DNA from: an uncultured Planctomycetota bacterium
GTDB lineage: Bacteria > Planctomycetota > Phycisphaerae > Phycisphaerales > UBA5793
Direction: 5' to 3'
Length of the DNA: 64,000 bases
Assembly: GCA_900696685.1 (NCBI GenBank)
Contig: CAADHA010000166.1
Span: forward strand, 18,934-82,933
Shown here: positions 16,810 through 25,497 of the stretch, piece after piece
How positions within the stretch are numbered: position 1 is the first letter of the stretch
Layout: every line of letters begins with the position of its first letter
Notes under the pieces: model-generated
Seen by the model: only the letters and a program-made list of their open reading frames with translations
Told to the model about the DNA's origin: nothing
The model's database searches: none
Program-made: the position numbers and the translations under genes

Positions 16810-18525
16810 TCAATCGGGGATGATGGGAACGGGCACATCCGACTTGTGGCTGACGATGAGTGTGTAGTTCAGGGTCGTTTCGCGGCCGGTGGCGGGCAGA
16901 TCGAGGTCCCAGCGCAACAGGCCAGTGCCGCGCTGGCGCAGGCGGTATTCCTCGTCGCGGCTGACGGTGGGTGAGATCGCCGTCGTAGACACGAAGATGC
17001 GATCGTCGCGCGTGATGGGCGAACGATCCCACACTTCGACGGAAACGCCCTGCCCGGTGGCGTTGCCCACGCGGATGCGGTATTCGACGATGGTCTCGCG
17101 CCCGTCGCCGAGCAGGCCGGTGGAGCGCGTGCGGTGGCTGATTCTGGTGCGCTGAGCGGTGACGCGGTGATCAGTGCCGAAGAAAACATCCACCTTCGAG
17201 CCGGGCGCGACATAGGGGATGCTCGTCTCTCCGACGTACTCGCTGCCGAGAAAGACAGCAACGTCGCCGGGCAGCCAGTGGACTCGGCTGGAGTTCTCCA
17301 TCGTTCCGCGCAGGAAGGCGCTGTTGGAAAGGACCGGCACACAGATGTAGCGGAACTGGGGCTTGAGTATGAATGTGCTGAGGCGAAGGCGCGGGGCCTC
17401 GCCGCCGCCCGAGGGGATCGATGCCGGCTGCGGCAGGCGGTAGAGAGCGAAGGGCGGCGAGCCGAGGGAACCCGCCGAAGTCACACGGCCGCCCTGTCCG
17501 ACCAGGCGCGCCAGGCTCGCTCGACCGGAGGAAAGCGCCCCCTCATCGCCCTCCTGACGCACTGCAAGTGATGAATTCTCCGTCCCCGCGCCGCCGATCA
17601 TCCCCGGACTCAGCGCCGGCGGCGCCGTCGGATCGATCACCGGGTGCGTCGAATAGCCGAACGCCACCTGATCCCAGTTCTCGCCCGTCCGCTGGCTGAC
17701 GGCGAGTTCAAACTCGAGGACGGCCTGAGTGAGTGCGGGATCGGTGCGCACATTGTAGGAAATGCGGCTGCTCACGCCGGATGCAAGATAGGTCAGCCTT
17801 ATGGGCATGGAGGGATCAGAAATCTGGTCAATCGTCAATCCGATGAGCGCGGACCGCATCAGCGGCGGACCGGCGGACTGGTACTCGACCTTCTGCTCCA
17901 CGAGTCGATCGACCTTGGCCTGGAGGGCTCGCCTCTCGGCCGAAACAGTGCGGCGGCGCTCAAGCAGTGCGGCGTGCTGCTCCGCAAGATACTTTGAAAC
18001 GCGGGTGATCTCGTCGAGGTCGATTCGCCCCGAGCCGACCTGTTCGCCCGAGCGCTGGGCGGTTCGCTCGGCGATGGCGTCGAGCAGCCCCTCCTCCTTG
18101 GCAATGACGAGCAGTTTTTCATCGAGGACAGCGAGTTGCCCGGCGGCTTCGGCGTGCGCGGCTTCGATCGCGGCGAGGCCGGCCTGATAGGACGCGACGT
18201 CCTCGCGCACTTCGTAAGTCAGGCGCGTCACGACGCCCCGCCCGCCTGCGTCGGCGCGGATCGAGGCAGGCTCGATCGACTCGGGGAGATTGATGAATCG
18301 CACGTCGTGAGTTCCCGCGTCCAGTTCGACGGTCGCAACGCGCGTGACAACTGCCCAGGTGTCGTGGACTGTGACGGTCTCAATGCGTCCGGCGGTTTCG
18401 AGGGGCGCACCCTGCCGGTTGTACGCGGCGGCGCCATGAGTCGCGGTCGCAACTCCGCAGCAGAACAGACCGGCCGCGCACAATGCGGGAGCGATCCGAT
18501 GAACCTGAGTGGTTGCCGTCCTCAT
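16810..18525 (-). CDS. MuiA-like exported protein (DUF4140/DUF4139 type)
   Basis: 571 residues with an N-terminal signal-peptide-like helix ending near ATATHGA. The N-terminal domain (VTVHDTWAVVTRVATVELDAG) fits DUF4140, a coiled coil spans about residues 95-210 (VLDEKLLVIAKEEGLLDAIA, then ALLERRRTVSAERRALQAKV), and the C-terminal half is an all-beta DUF4139-like domain with VEYRIRVGNATG and a final LNYTLIVSHK. The architecture matches the mucoidy-inhibitor-A family of exported proteins, whose activity is unknown. Start supported by GGAGGA upstream. It sits between nuoF and nrdR on the same strand. Confidence 0.75.
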   Translation of the reverse strand: MRTATTQVHRIAPALCAAGLFCCGVATATHGAAAYNRQGAPLETAGRIETVTVHDTWAVVTRVATVELDAGTHDVRFINLPESIEPASIRADAGGRGVVTRLTYEVREDVASYQAGLAAIEAAHAEAAGQLAVLDEKLLVIAKEEGLLDAIAERTAQRSGEQVGSGRIDLDEITRVSKYLAEQHAALLERRRTVSAERRALQAKVDRLVEQKVEYQSAGPPLMRSALIGLTIDQISDPSMPIRLTYLASGVSSRISYNVRTDPALTQAVLEFELAVSQRTGENWDQVAFGYSTHPVIDPTAPPALSPGMIGGAGTENSSLAVRQEGDEGALSSGRASLARLVGQGGRVTSAGSLGSPPFALYRLPQPASIPSGGGEAPRLRLSTFILKPQFRYICVPVLSNSAFLRGTMENSSRVHWLPGDVAVFLGSEYVGETSIPYVAPGSKVDVFFGTDHRVTAQRTRISHRTRSTGLLGDGRETIVEYRIRVGNATGQGVSVEVWDRSPITRDDRIFVSTTAISPTVSRDEEYRLRQRGTGLLRWDLDLPATGRETTLNYTLIVSHKSDVPVPIIPD

Positions 18526-18574
18526 GGCGAGATCCTCCGTGACTGCTCTCTTCGAGGCAGGTCCGCTCCGGCGA

Positions 18575-19918
18575 TCAGGCGACGCCCACCGTTACGGGCA
18601 CGAACGAGGGGCTGCACCTCGCCTCGAACTCGCTGCGGAACTTGTTGACGATGGTGCGCACGGCCCAGTTGTTGCCGTCCGCAAGGCCGCAGATCGTCGT
18701 GCCCGGCATGGCGCCCATCGATCCCGCGAGCTCAAGGAGCAGGTCGATGTCCTTCAACTTTGCCTCGCCCCTCTCCATGCGGCACAGGAGTTTGTACATC
18801 CAGCCTGAGCCTTCGCGGCACGGAGTGCATTGTCCGCACGACTCGTTCTTGAAGAACCGGGCGATGTTTCGGGCGACCATGACCATGTCGGTGTCTTCGT
18901 CGAAGATGGTGGGGCAGGCAGTGCCCAGGCCGAGAACTTCGTACTTGCGCCCGATATCGAAGTCCATCTCGGCGTCGAACTGATCGGTGCCGAGCACGCC
19001 CATGCTGACGCCGCCGGCGATGGCGGCCTTGTACCTCTTTCCGCCGCGCATCCCGCCGCAATACTCCTCGACGAGTCGCCGCAACGGGATGCCGAGGTCG
19101 CACTCGTAGACGCCCGGGCGCTGCACGTGTCCGGAGACGCCCATGAGTTTCGTGCCGAAACTCGGCGGCCCGCCGATCTTCGACGCACACCCGAGCGACT
19201 TGAACCACTCGACCCCGTGCTCGATGATGAAGGGGACGCAGCAGAGCGTTTCGACGTTGTTAATAATGGTCGGCTTGCCGAAGAGGCCCTTGACGGCGGG
19301 AAACGGCGGCTTGATGCGCGGCCAGCCGCGCTTGCCCTCGAGCGACTCGAGCAGCCCTGTTTCTTCACCGCAGATGTACGCCCCGGCGCCGCGGTGCAGG
19401 TAGCAATCGACCTTGAAGTCGCAGGCGCCGTTGAGGATGCCCCGGCCGCCGAAGATGCCTTGGCCGTACGCCTCTGCGATGGCTCTCTCGAGAATGCGCG
19501 CCTGGTGGTGGTACTCGCCGCGGATGTAGATGTACGCCGTCTGGATGCGGCACGCGAAGCAGGAAATCGCGATTCCCTCGAGAAGCATGTGCGGGTCGTA
19601 GTCGAGAATCAGCCGGTCCTTGAAGGTGCCCGGCTCAGACTCATCGGCGTTGACGGCGAGGTAACGCTGTCCCTCGTAGTTCTTCGGGAGAAAAGTCCAC
19701 TTGAGGCCGCAGGGGAACCCTGCTCCGCCCCTGCCCCGCAGGCTGGAGTCCTTCACCATGTCCACAACGGCGGCCGGCTCGAGGGCGATTGATCGGCGCA
19801 GCGCTTCATAGCCGCCGGACTTCACATAATCGTCGTACCAGACGGTTCGGCGATCACGCGGATTGCCGTAGGGAAAGGTGGGGATTCGCCTGGTCAGTAC
19901 CGGGCCGGTCATCGGCAT
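18575..19918 (-). CDS. nuoF: NADH-quinone oxidoreductase subunit F
   Basis: 447 residues. The NADH/FMN site is marked by SLRGRGGAGFPCGLKW, NADESEPGTFKDR and GAGAYICGEETGLLESLEG; the C-terminal [4Fe-4S] motif is ESCGQCTPCREGSGW. It carries the NADH-oxidising site of complex I. It is the first gene of the minus-strand run; the divergent upstream region holds a REPIN-like repeat. No nuoE precedes it, which is unusual because nuoEFG are normally contiguous. Confidence 0.94.
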   Translation of the reverse strand: MPMTGPVLTRRIPTFPYGNPRDRRTVWYDDYVKSGGYEALRRSIALEPAAVVDMVKDSSLRGRGGAGFPCGLKWTFLPKNYEGQRYLAVNADESEPGTFKDRLILDYDPHMLLEGIAISCFACRIQTAYIYIRGEYHHQARILERAIAEAYGQGIFGGRGILNGACDFKVDCYLHRGAGAYICGEETGLLESLEGKRGWPRIKPPFPAVKGLFGKPTIINNVETLCCVPFIIEHGVEWFKSLGCASKIGGPPSFGTKLMGVSGHVQRPGVYECDLGIPLRRLVEEYCGGMRGGKRYKAAIAGGVSMGVLGTDQFDAEMDFDIGRKYEVLGLGTACPTIFDEDTDMVMVARNIARFFKNESCGQCTPCREGSGWMYKLLCRMERGEAKLKDIDLLLELAGSMGAMPGTTICGLADGNNWAVRTIVNKFRSEFEARCSPSFVPVTVGVA

Positions 19919-20242
19919 GGTAGATCGTTCTCCGGAGAGTCAGGTCGAATGATAGAACCGGCGCCACGTCCCGGTGCGCAATCTGTCATCCTGGCGTCGA
20001 GTCCGGATTCTCGGCACTTCCGCGTTCTCTGCAAGAGTTCGGCGTGTGGTCAGGTAGGTTGGGCCGTCACCTCGCCTTTCGCCCCCGCTCTGCGCGCGCG
20101 TGCGCCCGCCGGTGAAGCGTCGCATGGGCGCCGCCATCGCGCCCGAAAACAAACGGGACAGGTACATTTATTTCTGCCACAAAATGCCCCGTAACTGCTT
20201 GGAAATCAAGGACATAAAATGTACCTGTCCCGTTTATTTCGG
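19919..20242. other. Intergenic region carrying a REPIN-like repeat
   Basis: 324 bases with no gene. It lies between the nuoF start and the 3' end of the PD-(D/E)XK-like gene, and holds the inverted repeat at 20147-20239. The left part (19919-20146) presumably carries the nuoF promoter; I see no clear hexamers. Confidence 0.5.
20147..20239. repeat. 93-bp inverted-repeat element (REPIN / non-autonomous IS200-like candidate)
   Basis: A 19-bp perfect inverted repeat (20151-20169 and 20217-20235; arm AAACGGGACAGGTACATTT) extends to 23 bp per arm with one mismatch. The 47-bp centre is itself partly self-complementary (TGCTTGGAAATCAAG contains CTTG / CAAG). The composition is clearly AT-richer than the flanks. 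The arm motif GGGACAGGTACATTT resembles the GGGACAGGTAC-type sequence I associate with REP elements moved by RAYT (Y1) transposases in other genomes. No transposase gene lies in the window. It ends only 3 bp from the stop codon of the next gene. Confidence 0.65.
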
Positions 20243-20890
20243 TCACCAGCCGCGGACGCGGAAGAGAGCGACAGTGCAGAACGCGTTACCCAGGCGATCG
20301 ACGATCGGGACATGGCGTACGTAGGGATGTGCAACTTCGAGTCCGCGGTCGCGGCAGCGTTGCTGCCAGACCTCGAGGTCATGCGTTGCCGTGGCCTGCT
20401 CGGCCGTAAAGAGCACGAGGAGAACGGCCGCGTGGGCAATGAGCGAATCCTGCGCGAGTTTGGCGATGTCCTGGCGCACGGGCTGCTGGAGGTCGGAGGC
20501 ATAGGCGCGGTTCGGGCCTTCCTCCGTGAACTGGGCAACGACCTTGACTTCAAGCCACAGAGCGTCGGCGGGCGCCACGGCGCCGGGCAAAGCGAAGAGC
20601 GTCGCCGCCGCTTCTTCCTGTTCGAGTGATCGCCCGTGCGGCGTGAGCACGAGATCGCAGCGCTGCCCTTCCGATCGGCGGAGCCGGCTGCGCTGGCCGA
20701 GGTAGCGCTGCTCCCGCTCGACGCCATAGCCCGCGCATGCCAGAATGTCGGCGAGGAGTGATTGCAGTTGCACTTCCGCCAGGCTGTCGAGGCCGCGCAC
20801 CGACTGCGCCAGACGATCCTCCTCGCTCACCCGTGCCAGGCCGAGCGCAAGGGCGTCGGCGACATCCGCCAGCGACCAGTCGATGGCCAC
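20243..20890 (-). CDS. Hypothetical protein with PD-(D/E)XK-nuclease-like motif
   Basis: 215 residues from a GTG at 20888-20890 with GGGAGGG 6 nt upstream. A longer ATG start at 20962 would overlap the divergent deacetylase start and is rejected. A conserved-looking array of Glu (AEVQLQ, about residue 39), Asp (RCDLVL, about 79) and E-x-K (LWLEVKVV, about 114-116) fits the restriction-endonuclease-like core, with a hydrophobic helix LQSLLADILACAGYGVEREQ before it. The C-terminal part (AAVLLVLFTAEQA) suits the rest of such a fold. No methyltransferase or specificity gene is near, so a restriction role is not supported. The family is unknown to me; the fold assignment is inference. Confidence 0.6.
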   Translation of the reverse strand: MAIDWSLADVADALALGLARVSEEDRLAQSVRGLDSLAEVQLQSLLADILACAGYGVEREQRYLGQRSRLRRSEGQRCDLVLTPHGRSLEQEEAAATLFALPGAVAPADALWLEVKVVAQFTEEGPNRAYASDLQQPVRQDIAKLAQDSLIAHAAVLLVLFTAEQATATHDLEVWQQRCRDRGLEVAHPYVRHVPIVDRLGNAFCTVALFRVRGW

Positions 20891-20960
20891 GACTTGCCCT
20901 CCCTTCGAGGCAACGATACGTCGGTCCGAAAGCGGCCGCGAATGGCGCCGGGAGTTCACC

Positions 20961-21926
20961 ATGCACGTGTTCTACGAAGACATCGCGATGCAGCACGACA
21001 CCGGCCCGGAGCATCCCGAGCGGCCGGAGCGCCTCGCGGCCGTGCGAGAGGCGGTGGCGTCGCTCAACCTGACAATGCGCACGCTGGCGGGCACGGCGTG
21101 GTCGGATGCGGGCGAGACGATCGCCTTCGCAGGGCGCCTGCATGATCATGGCTACATCTCGCGATTCCGCCGCGCGTGTGAAGAAGGCCGGCGCTACATT
21201 GACACGGTGGATTGCGCGATCTGCGCGGCGTCCTTTGACGCGGCCGCGGCTTCGGCGGGGTGCGCGCTCGCGGCGGCGGACTCGATCATGGCGGGCTCGG
21301 ACACGGCCGCGTTCTCCGCCATGAGGCCGCCGGGCCATCATGCCGAGGCGGATCGCGCCATGGGCTTCTGCTTCTTCAACAACGCGGCTCTCGCGGCCGA
21401 GCGGCTCATCAGGACGCACGGCCTGGCGCGCATCGCCGTCGTTGATTTCGACGTGCACCACGGCAACGGCACCCAGCACCTCTTCGAGAGCCGCGGCGAC
21501 GTCCTCTACATCTCCACACACCAGCATCCGGCAACCCTCTATCCCGGCACGGGCTACGAGTGGGAGCGCGGCACGCGCGGGACGCCCGGCGAGGGCTGCA
21601 CCCTCAACATCCCCCTCGCGCCGGGCAGCGGGCACGCGGAGGCGATCGAGGCGTACGAGCGACTCGCACGGCCGGCGCTGGACCGCTACAGGCCTGAGGC
21701 GCTGGTGATTTCGGCCGGCTTCGACGCCGATGCACGCGACCCGCTGGCTTCGCTGCGCTGGACGCCGGCGACGTACGAGGCGATCGGCACGCTGCTTGCG
21801 AACGCGGCCGCAGAACTGGCCCGCGGTCGTATCGTAACCGTGCTTGAAGGCGGATACGATACCGGCGCTCTGAAGGAAGGACTGGATCGCCATCTCTCCG
21901 CGATCATGTCGCGGATCAACTGTTGA
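20961..21926 (+). CDS. Histone-deacetylase-family (acetylpolyamine/acetoin-utilisation-type) deacetylase
   Basis: 321 residues starting MHVFYEDIAMQHDTGPEHPE, the typical HDAC-superfamily opening; GGGAG lies about 6 nt before the ATG. Catalytic and zinc motifs are present: RPPGHHAE (two His), VVDFDVHHGNGTQH and SAGFDADARDPL (zinc Asp), and LEGGYD near the end. It probably removes acetyl groups from polyamines or small amides in the cytoplasm; the true substrate cannot be told from sequence. The upstream gene is divergent. Confidence 0.9.
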   Translation: MHVFYEDIAMQHDTGPEHPERPERLAAVREAVASLNLTMRTLAGTAWSDAGETIAFAGRLHDHGYISRFRRACEEGRRYIDTVDCAICAASFDAAAASAGCALAAADSIMAGSDTAAFSAMRPPGHHAEADRAMGFCFFNNAALAAERLIRTHGLARIAVVDFDVHHGNGTQHLFESRGDVLYISTHQHPATLYPGTGYEWERGTRGTPGEGCTLNIPLAPGSGHAEAIEAYERLARPALDRYRPEALVISAGFDADARDPLASLRWTPATYEAIGTLLANAAAELARGRIVTVLEGGYDTGALKEGLDRHLSAIMSRINC

Positions 21927-21935
21927 CGCACCTCA

Positions 21936-22898
21936 TTGAACTACCTCATTGATCCAACACTGAAGCGCCTCGTGATAGACGGCTTTGCCTTTCCGCTCGG
22001 GTGGAAGCCCAGCGACGGGCAGAGGCCCTTCGAGGGCTACACCATCTCGCGACTCGACTTCGACGGGCAACTTCCCGACACGCATCAGTTCCAGATCGCG
22101 GTGTCGCACGAGCGACTCAGGCCTCTGCTGAACCGGCTCTTTGCGCTGCTGCCTGAGGACGTCTACCCGATCGTCGAGATCATCTCGACGGATGCCTACC
22201 GGCCGGTGGACACGCTGATGAGTCCGGAGCCGACCTCGCGCGCCGACTTTCTCTCCACGTGGGCCGAGGTCGAGCCTCTCCTGCTGGACGACTGCGCCCT
22301 GGCCGCAGGCGCCATGAGCGAAGAGCCCTACCTCGAGGTGTTCGTCGAGGCCAACAAGTTCGTGATCGTCAACATCGCACGGGAGCAGAGCAGCGTGCTG
22401 GAGGCTGAACTTGAGTCGGCGGGACTGCACGAGGTGCCCAGCCACTGGATCAACGACGGGGACTGCACAGACGAGTTCACCAGCGTCCTCCTTGAGAAGG
22501 ACGGGCTGATGACTCTCGACGACGTGATCGTCTACCTCCAGCGACTCTGGCGCCTCGAACTGAACGTCGATCCGGAAGGCAATCCGGATGAAGCGGGGCG
22601 CGACCTGGGCGTCACGCTCTGGCGCATCGTCGTCCTTGCCGTGCGCCGCGATCAGCAGCCGCCCGCGGACCGCGCCCGCATCGAAGTCTGGCTCTCGGCC
22701 GGCTCGCTCGGACAGGTCGAGGAACTCGTCGCGGACGTCTTCGATGAGATCAAGGACTGGGACATCGACACGATGGTCAGCCAGGACCGCGTCGCGTTCG
22801 ATGACCGTCCGCGCGAACTCAACGACCTGAAGCAGGGCTCGGGAGAGACGGGCGTCTGGGCTGTTTCGATCCAGCCTCTCGAGTCCGGCACTCACTGA
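21936..22898 (+). CDS. Conserved hypothetical protein
   Basis: 320 residues from a TTG start 9 bp after the deacetylase stop, so probably co-transcribed. The composition is balanced and acidic (runs such as EEPYLEVFVEANKFVIVNIA and DLGVTLWRIVVLAV), with predicted alternating helix and strand and no signal peptide or membrane segment. It repeatedly addresses short segments (FAFPLGWKPSDGQRPFEGY). I do not recognise the family. An equally long reading frame on the other strand is its shadow, judged by composition. The 3' end overlaps the convergent mqnC stop by 7 bp. Confidence 0.7.
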   Translation: MNYLIDPTLKRLVIDGFAFPLGWKPSDGQRPFEGYTISRLDFDGQLPDTHQFQIAVSHERLRPLLNRLFALLPEDVYPIVEIISTDAYRPVDTLMSPEPTSRADFLSTWAEVEPLLLDDCALAAGAMSEEPYLEVFVEANKFVIVNIAREQSSVLEAELESAGLHEVPSHWINDGDCTDEFTSVLLEKDGLMTLDDVIVYLQRLWRLELNVDPEGNPDEAGRDLGVTLWRIVVLAVRRDQQPPADRARIEVWLSAGSLGQVEELVADVFDEIKDWDIDTMVSQDRVAFDDRPRELNDLKQGSGETGVWAVSIQPLESGTH

Positions 22899-24289
22899 AC
22901 CGCGAGGCGATCCTGGGCGGCCGAGAGCGTGACCTCGACGGGCGCCCGGCCGGGCGAGGCGCGCTGCACGGCGAGTTTCCGCGCGCGCTGCCGCGACCAG
23001 TCGTTGACCCTGAGGTCGGGCGAATCCGGCCCATCGTGAACGCGCAGGAGGTTGTAGACGTTATCGCGCTGTGCCGGCAGAAAGCCGGCGTTGCGGATCA
23101 GGCGGCAGATCAGCGCCTCGGTGAGGCAATAGGTCGTGCCCGCGGCCGAGACGACGTTCTCCTCCATCATCACGCTGCCCATGTCGCTGGCGCCGAAGTG
23201 CAGCGCCACCTGCCCGATGTGCGGGCCCATCGTCACCCAACTCGCACCGATCGAGTAGACGTTGTCCAGATACAGGCGGCTGATCGCCTGCGCGCGCAGG
23301 TAGTCCGTCGCGCCGGCCATGCGGACGACTTTGCCGAACCGGTCGCTCTCGCCAAAGGCCGCGACGACGTCGCCTGGAAAGGGTTCGTCGCCGGCGCCGT
23401 CCCACTCGGGCAGGCGGCCCAGGGGCGTATTCTCGCGCTGGAAGGGCCAGGAGATGAAGGCCTTGAATCGCCCGCCGCCGTCGCGCGCGAAGTCGTTGAT
23501 CGAGCGATCCTGCCATTGCCGAACCAGGTCCATGTGCTGGATGCGGTCGGCGACGCCCTCGATGTGGCCGAACATCATGGTCGCGGAAGTGTCCATGCCC
23601 AGGCGGTGCGCGACGCGCATGACGGTCAGCCACTCCTCTGCCGTGGCCTTGCCCAGGCCGATGCGGCGGCGGACCGGCAGGGCGAAGATTTCCCCCCCCC
23701 CACCGGGCAGCGAATCAAGCCCCGCCATCATCAGGCGCTCGAAGACGAAGGTCAGTTTTGCTTCGAGATCATCGCCGGGCGGATCGAAGAAACGCACAAA
23801 CTCGATGAACTCCGGCGGGCTGAAGGCGTGGATGTGAACATGCGGGAAAGCCGCCTTGATCCCCGAGAGCAGATCCTCGTAGTAGGAGAGCGGCAGGTGC
23901 GGGTTCATCCCTCCCTGCATGAGGATCTGTGTGCCGCCGATCGCGACGAGTTCCGCGATCTTCCCGTTGATCTCTTCGAGGCTGAGCGTGTAGGCGTCAT
24001 CCTCGTCCCCGTCGCGGCGGAAGGCGCAGAACGTGCAGCGGGCGGTGCAGACGTTCGTGTAATTGATGTTGCGGTCAATGACGTACGTGCGGACCTGGTC
24101 GCCGTGCAGCGAGCGGCACCGCTCATCGGCCCATCGGCCGAGCGTGAACAGCGGCACGGTGTGGTACATCCGCAGCGCCGTCTCGGCGTCAAGGCGGACC
24201 TCCCCGGTCACGAGCGCTTCCAGCCACGCGGGGTCGAAGCCGCAGCAGTCGCCCGTCAGGTCGTGTCCGATTGAGCATTGGTCAAACAT
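22892..24289 (-). CDS. mqnC: Cyclic dehypoxanthinyl futalosine synthase
   Basis: 465 residues from the ATG at 24287-24289; an ATG at 24358 would add 23 residues and neither start has a good ribosome-binding site. The radical-SAM motif CTARCTFCAF follows YVIDRNINYTNV. Other MqnC hallmarks are QILMQGGMNPHLPLSYYED, HIHAFSPPE, LDSLPGGGGEIF and ATMMFGHIE. The enzyme cyclises dehypoxanthine futalosine in the futalosine route to menaquinone. A C10 homopolymer lies inside the gene (23692-23701). No other mqn genes are in the window. Confidence 0.92.
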   Translation of the reverse strand: MFDQCSIGHDLTGDCCGFDPAWLEALVTGEVRLDAETALRMYHTVPLFTLGRWADERCRSLHGDQVRTYVIDRNINYTNVCTARCTFCAFRRDGDEDDAYTLSLEEINGKIAELVAIGGTQILMQGGMNPHLPLSYYEDLLSGIKAAFPHVHIHAFSPPEFIEFVRFFDPPGDDLEAKLTFVFERLMMAGLDSLPGGGGEIFALPVRRRIGLGKATAEEWLTVMRVAHRLGMDTSATMMFGHIEGVADRIQHMDLVRQWQDRSINDFARDGGGRFKAFISWPFQRENTPLGRLPEWDGAGDEPFPGDVVAAFGESDRFGKVVRMAGATDYLRAQAISRLYLDNVYSIGASWVTMGPHIGQVALHFGASDMGSVMMEENVVSAAGTTYCLTEALICRLIRNAGFLPAQRDNVYNLLRVHDGPDSPDLRVNDWSRQRARKLAVQRASPGRAPVEVTLSAAQDRLAVQ

Positions 24290-24553
24290 GGTCCTGATTC
24301 CGAAGCGCACGGCCGGGCGGGGGTCAGCAACGCGGCCGATTACCCCGTGCATGAGCATATGCCCCGCTGCAACGCCGATTGGCCGCCACGTCCGAAAACG
24401 CGGTCTGTCCCCGACCCTGTCCCCGTTCCGCGCGGATTATGCGTCCTGCGACCTCATGGTGAGCGCGATTCAGCCGGCGCAGGTTCAAAGTGACGCCCCA
24501 ATGACCGATAGGCGCTGCAGATCTGGCTGCTTCGCGGCTGCGGGAAAGACCTC

Positions 24554-25489
24554 ATGGAAGGCCAGCCCTACATCCCCGTTCCACACGTCTCACCCGCGTT
24601 GCGGCACATCCGCCTGAGCGTTACGGTCTGCGCATGGGTTCTCGGGCTGGCGCTCTTCCTTCAGGTCCTTACCTGGGCGTTGGTGAACTACACCGACATC
24701 CGAACCGTGCGCATTGAGCCGGTCCAGAAGGAGTATCAGCCCACCGTCGTCCGCAAGGCGCCGCCGCGCCAGCGTCCGGGGGTGCGCTCGCTCACCGGAG
24801 TCGAGCCGAAGATGCCCGAAGAGCATGCGCCCGCGCCGGCCCAGGCCGCCGCCGAGACGCCCGCAGCGGATGTGAACCGTGGCGCAAGCCGCTTCGACAT
24901 CTGGCTTCGCGCGCAGCACCAGTTGGCTCTCGCGGCGGGCGTAGCGGGTTGCCTGGCCCTCGTGGCGCAACTGGCGGTCGGCACCGTCGTCGCCGCCGGC
25001 GCGAGTATCTACGGCCTGAGGCGCGTAGTCTCGGCCCAGGCGTGGTCACTGGTGCTGCTGGGGCTGTGCCTTCCATGGAACCACCTTGCCGCCGAGTTTC
25101 CTTTCGGCGGCGTGTTCACAACCTACGACGCAATGACGGCCGCGAGCGACGCCCATGCGCAGGGTCTGCCGGGTGCGATGCCTGGGATGCTCTTCTACGG
25201 CCGCTTCTTCCTTCTGCCGGCCGCCGCGGTTGCCGCGACAGCCCTCATCGGCCTGCGCTTCGCTTGCGGCGTCGAGACCGGCATCGTCGCCAGCGGACCG
25301 ACCCCCGAGGAACTCGCCATCGAGGCGGAGGCGAGTAATCGCAAGGCCGGCAGTCTGCTCGGCGCAGGCCGCATCGGCGGCGCACTTGAGGCGACGCTCA
25401 AGACGGCCTCGATCAAGCCCGATTCCTTTGTCGCAGCCGCTCCGCGCGCGATGGCCGGCGAGGACCCCCACTCACGTCGTCCGATCTGA
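24554..25489 (+). CDS. Hypothetical membrane protein
   Basis: 311 residues. One transmembrane helix near the N-terminus (LSVTVCAWVLGLALFLQVL), a Pro/Ala/Arg-rich linker of about 70 residues, then three to four helices (ALAAGVAGCLALVAQLAVG; AWSLVLLGLCLPW; FLLPAAAVAATALIGL), and a soluble tail. No catalytic motif is visible. Start ATG at 24554; the gene is followed after 8 bp by the converging QueC-like gene. Function unknown. Confidence 0.7.
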   Translation: MEGQPYIPVPHVSPALRHIRLSVTVCAWVLGLALFLQVLTWALVNYTDIRTVRIEPVQKEYQPTVVRKAPPRQRPGVRSLTGVEPKMPEEHAPAPAQAAAETPAADVNRGASRFDIWLRAQHQLALAAGVAGCLALVAQLAVGTVVAAGASIYGLRRVVSAQAWSLVLLGLCLPWNHLAAEFPFGGVFTTYDAMTAASDAHAQGLPGAMPGMLFYGRFFLLPAAAVAATALIGLRFACGVETGIVASGPTPEELAIEAEASNRKAGSLLGAGRIGGALEATLKTASIKPDSFVAAAPRAMAGEDPHSRRPI

Positions 25490-25497
25490 GGTCAGGG

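Noticed and set aside
21933..22895. A frame of the same length on the minus strand opposite the 21936-22898 gene
   Set aside because: The plus-strand translation has balanced hydrophobic and acidic patterns; the minus translation is low-information and Arg/Asp/Glu-skewed.
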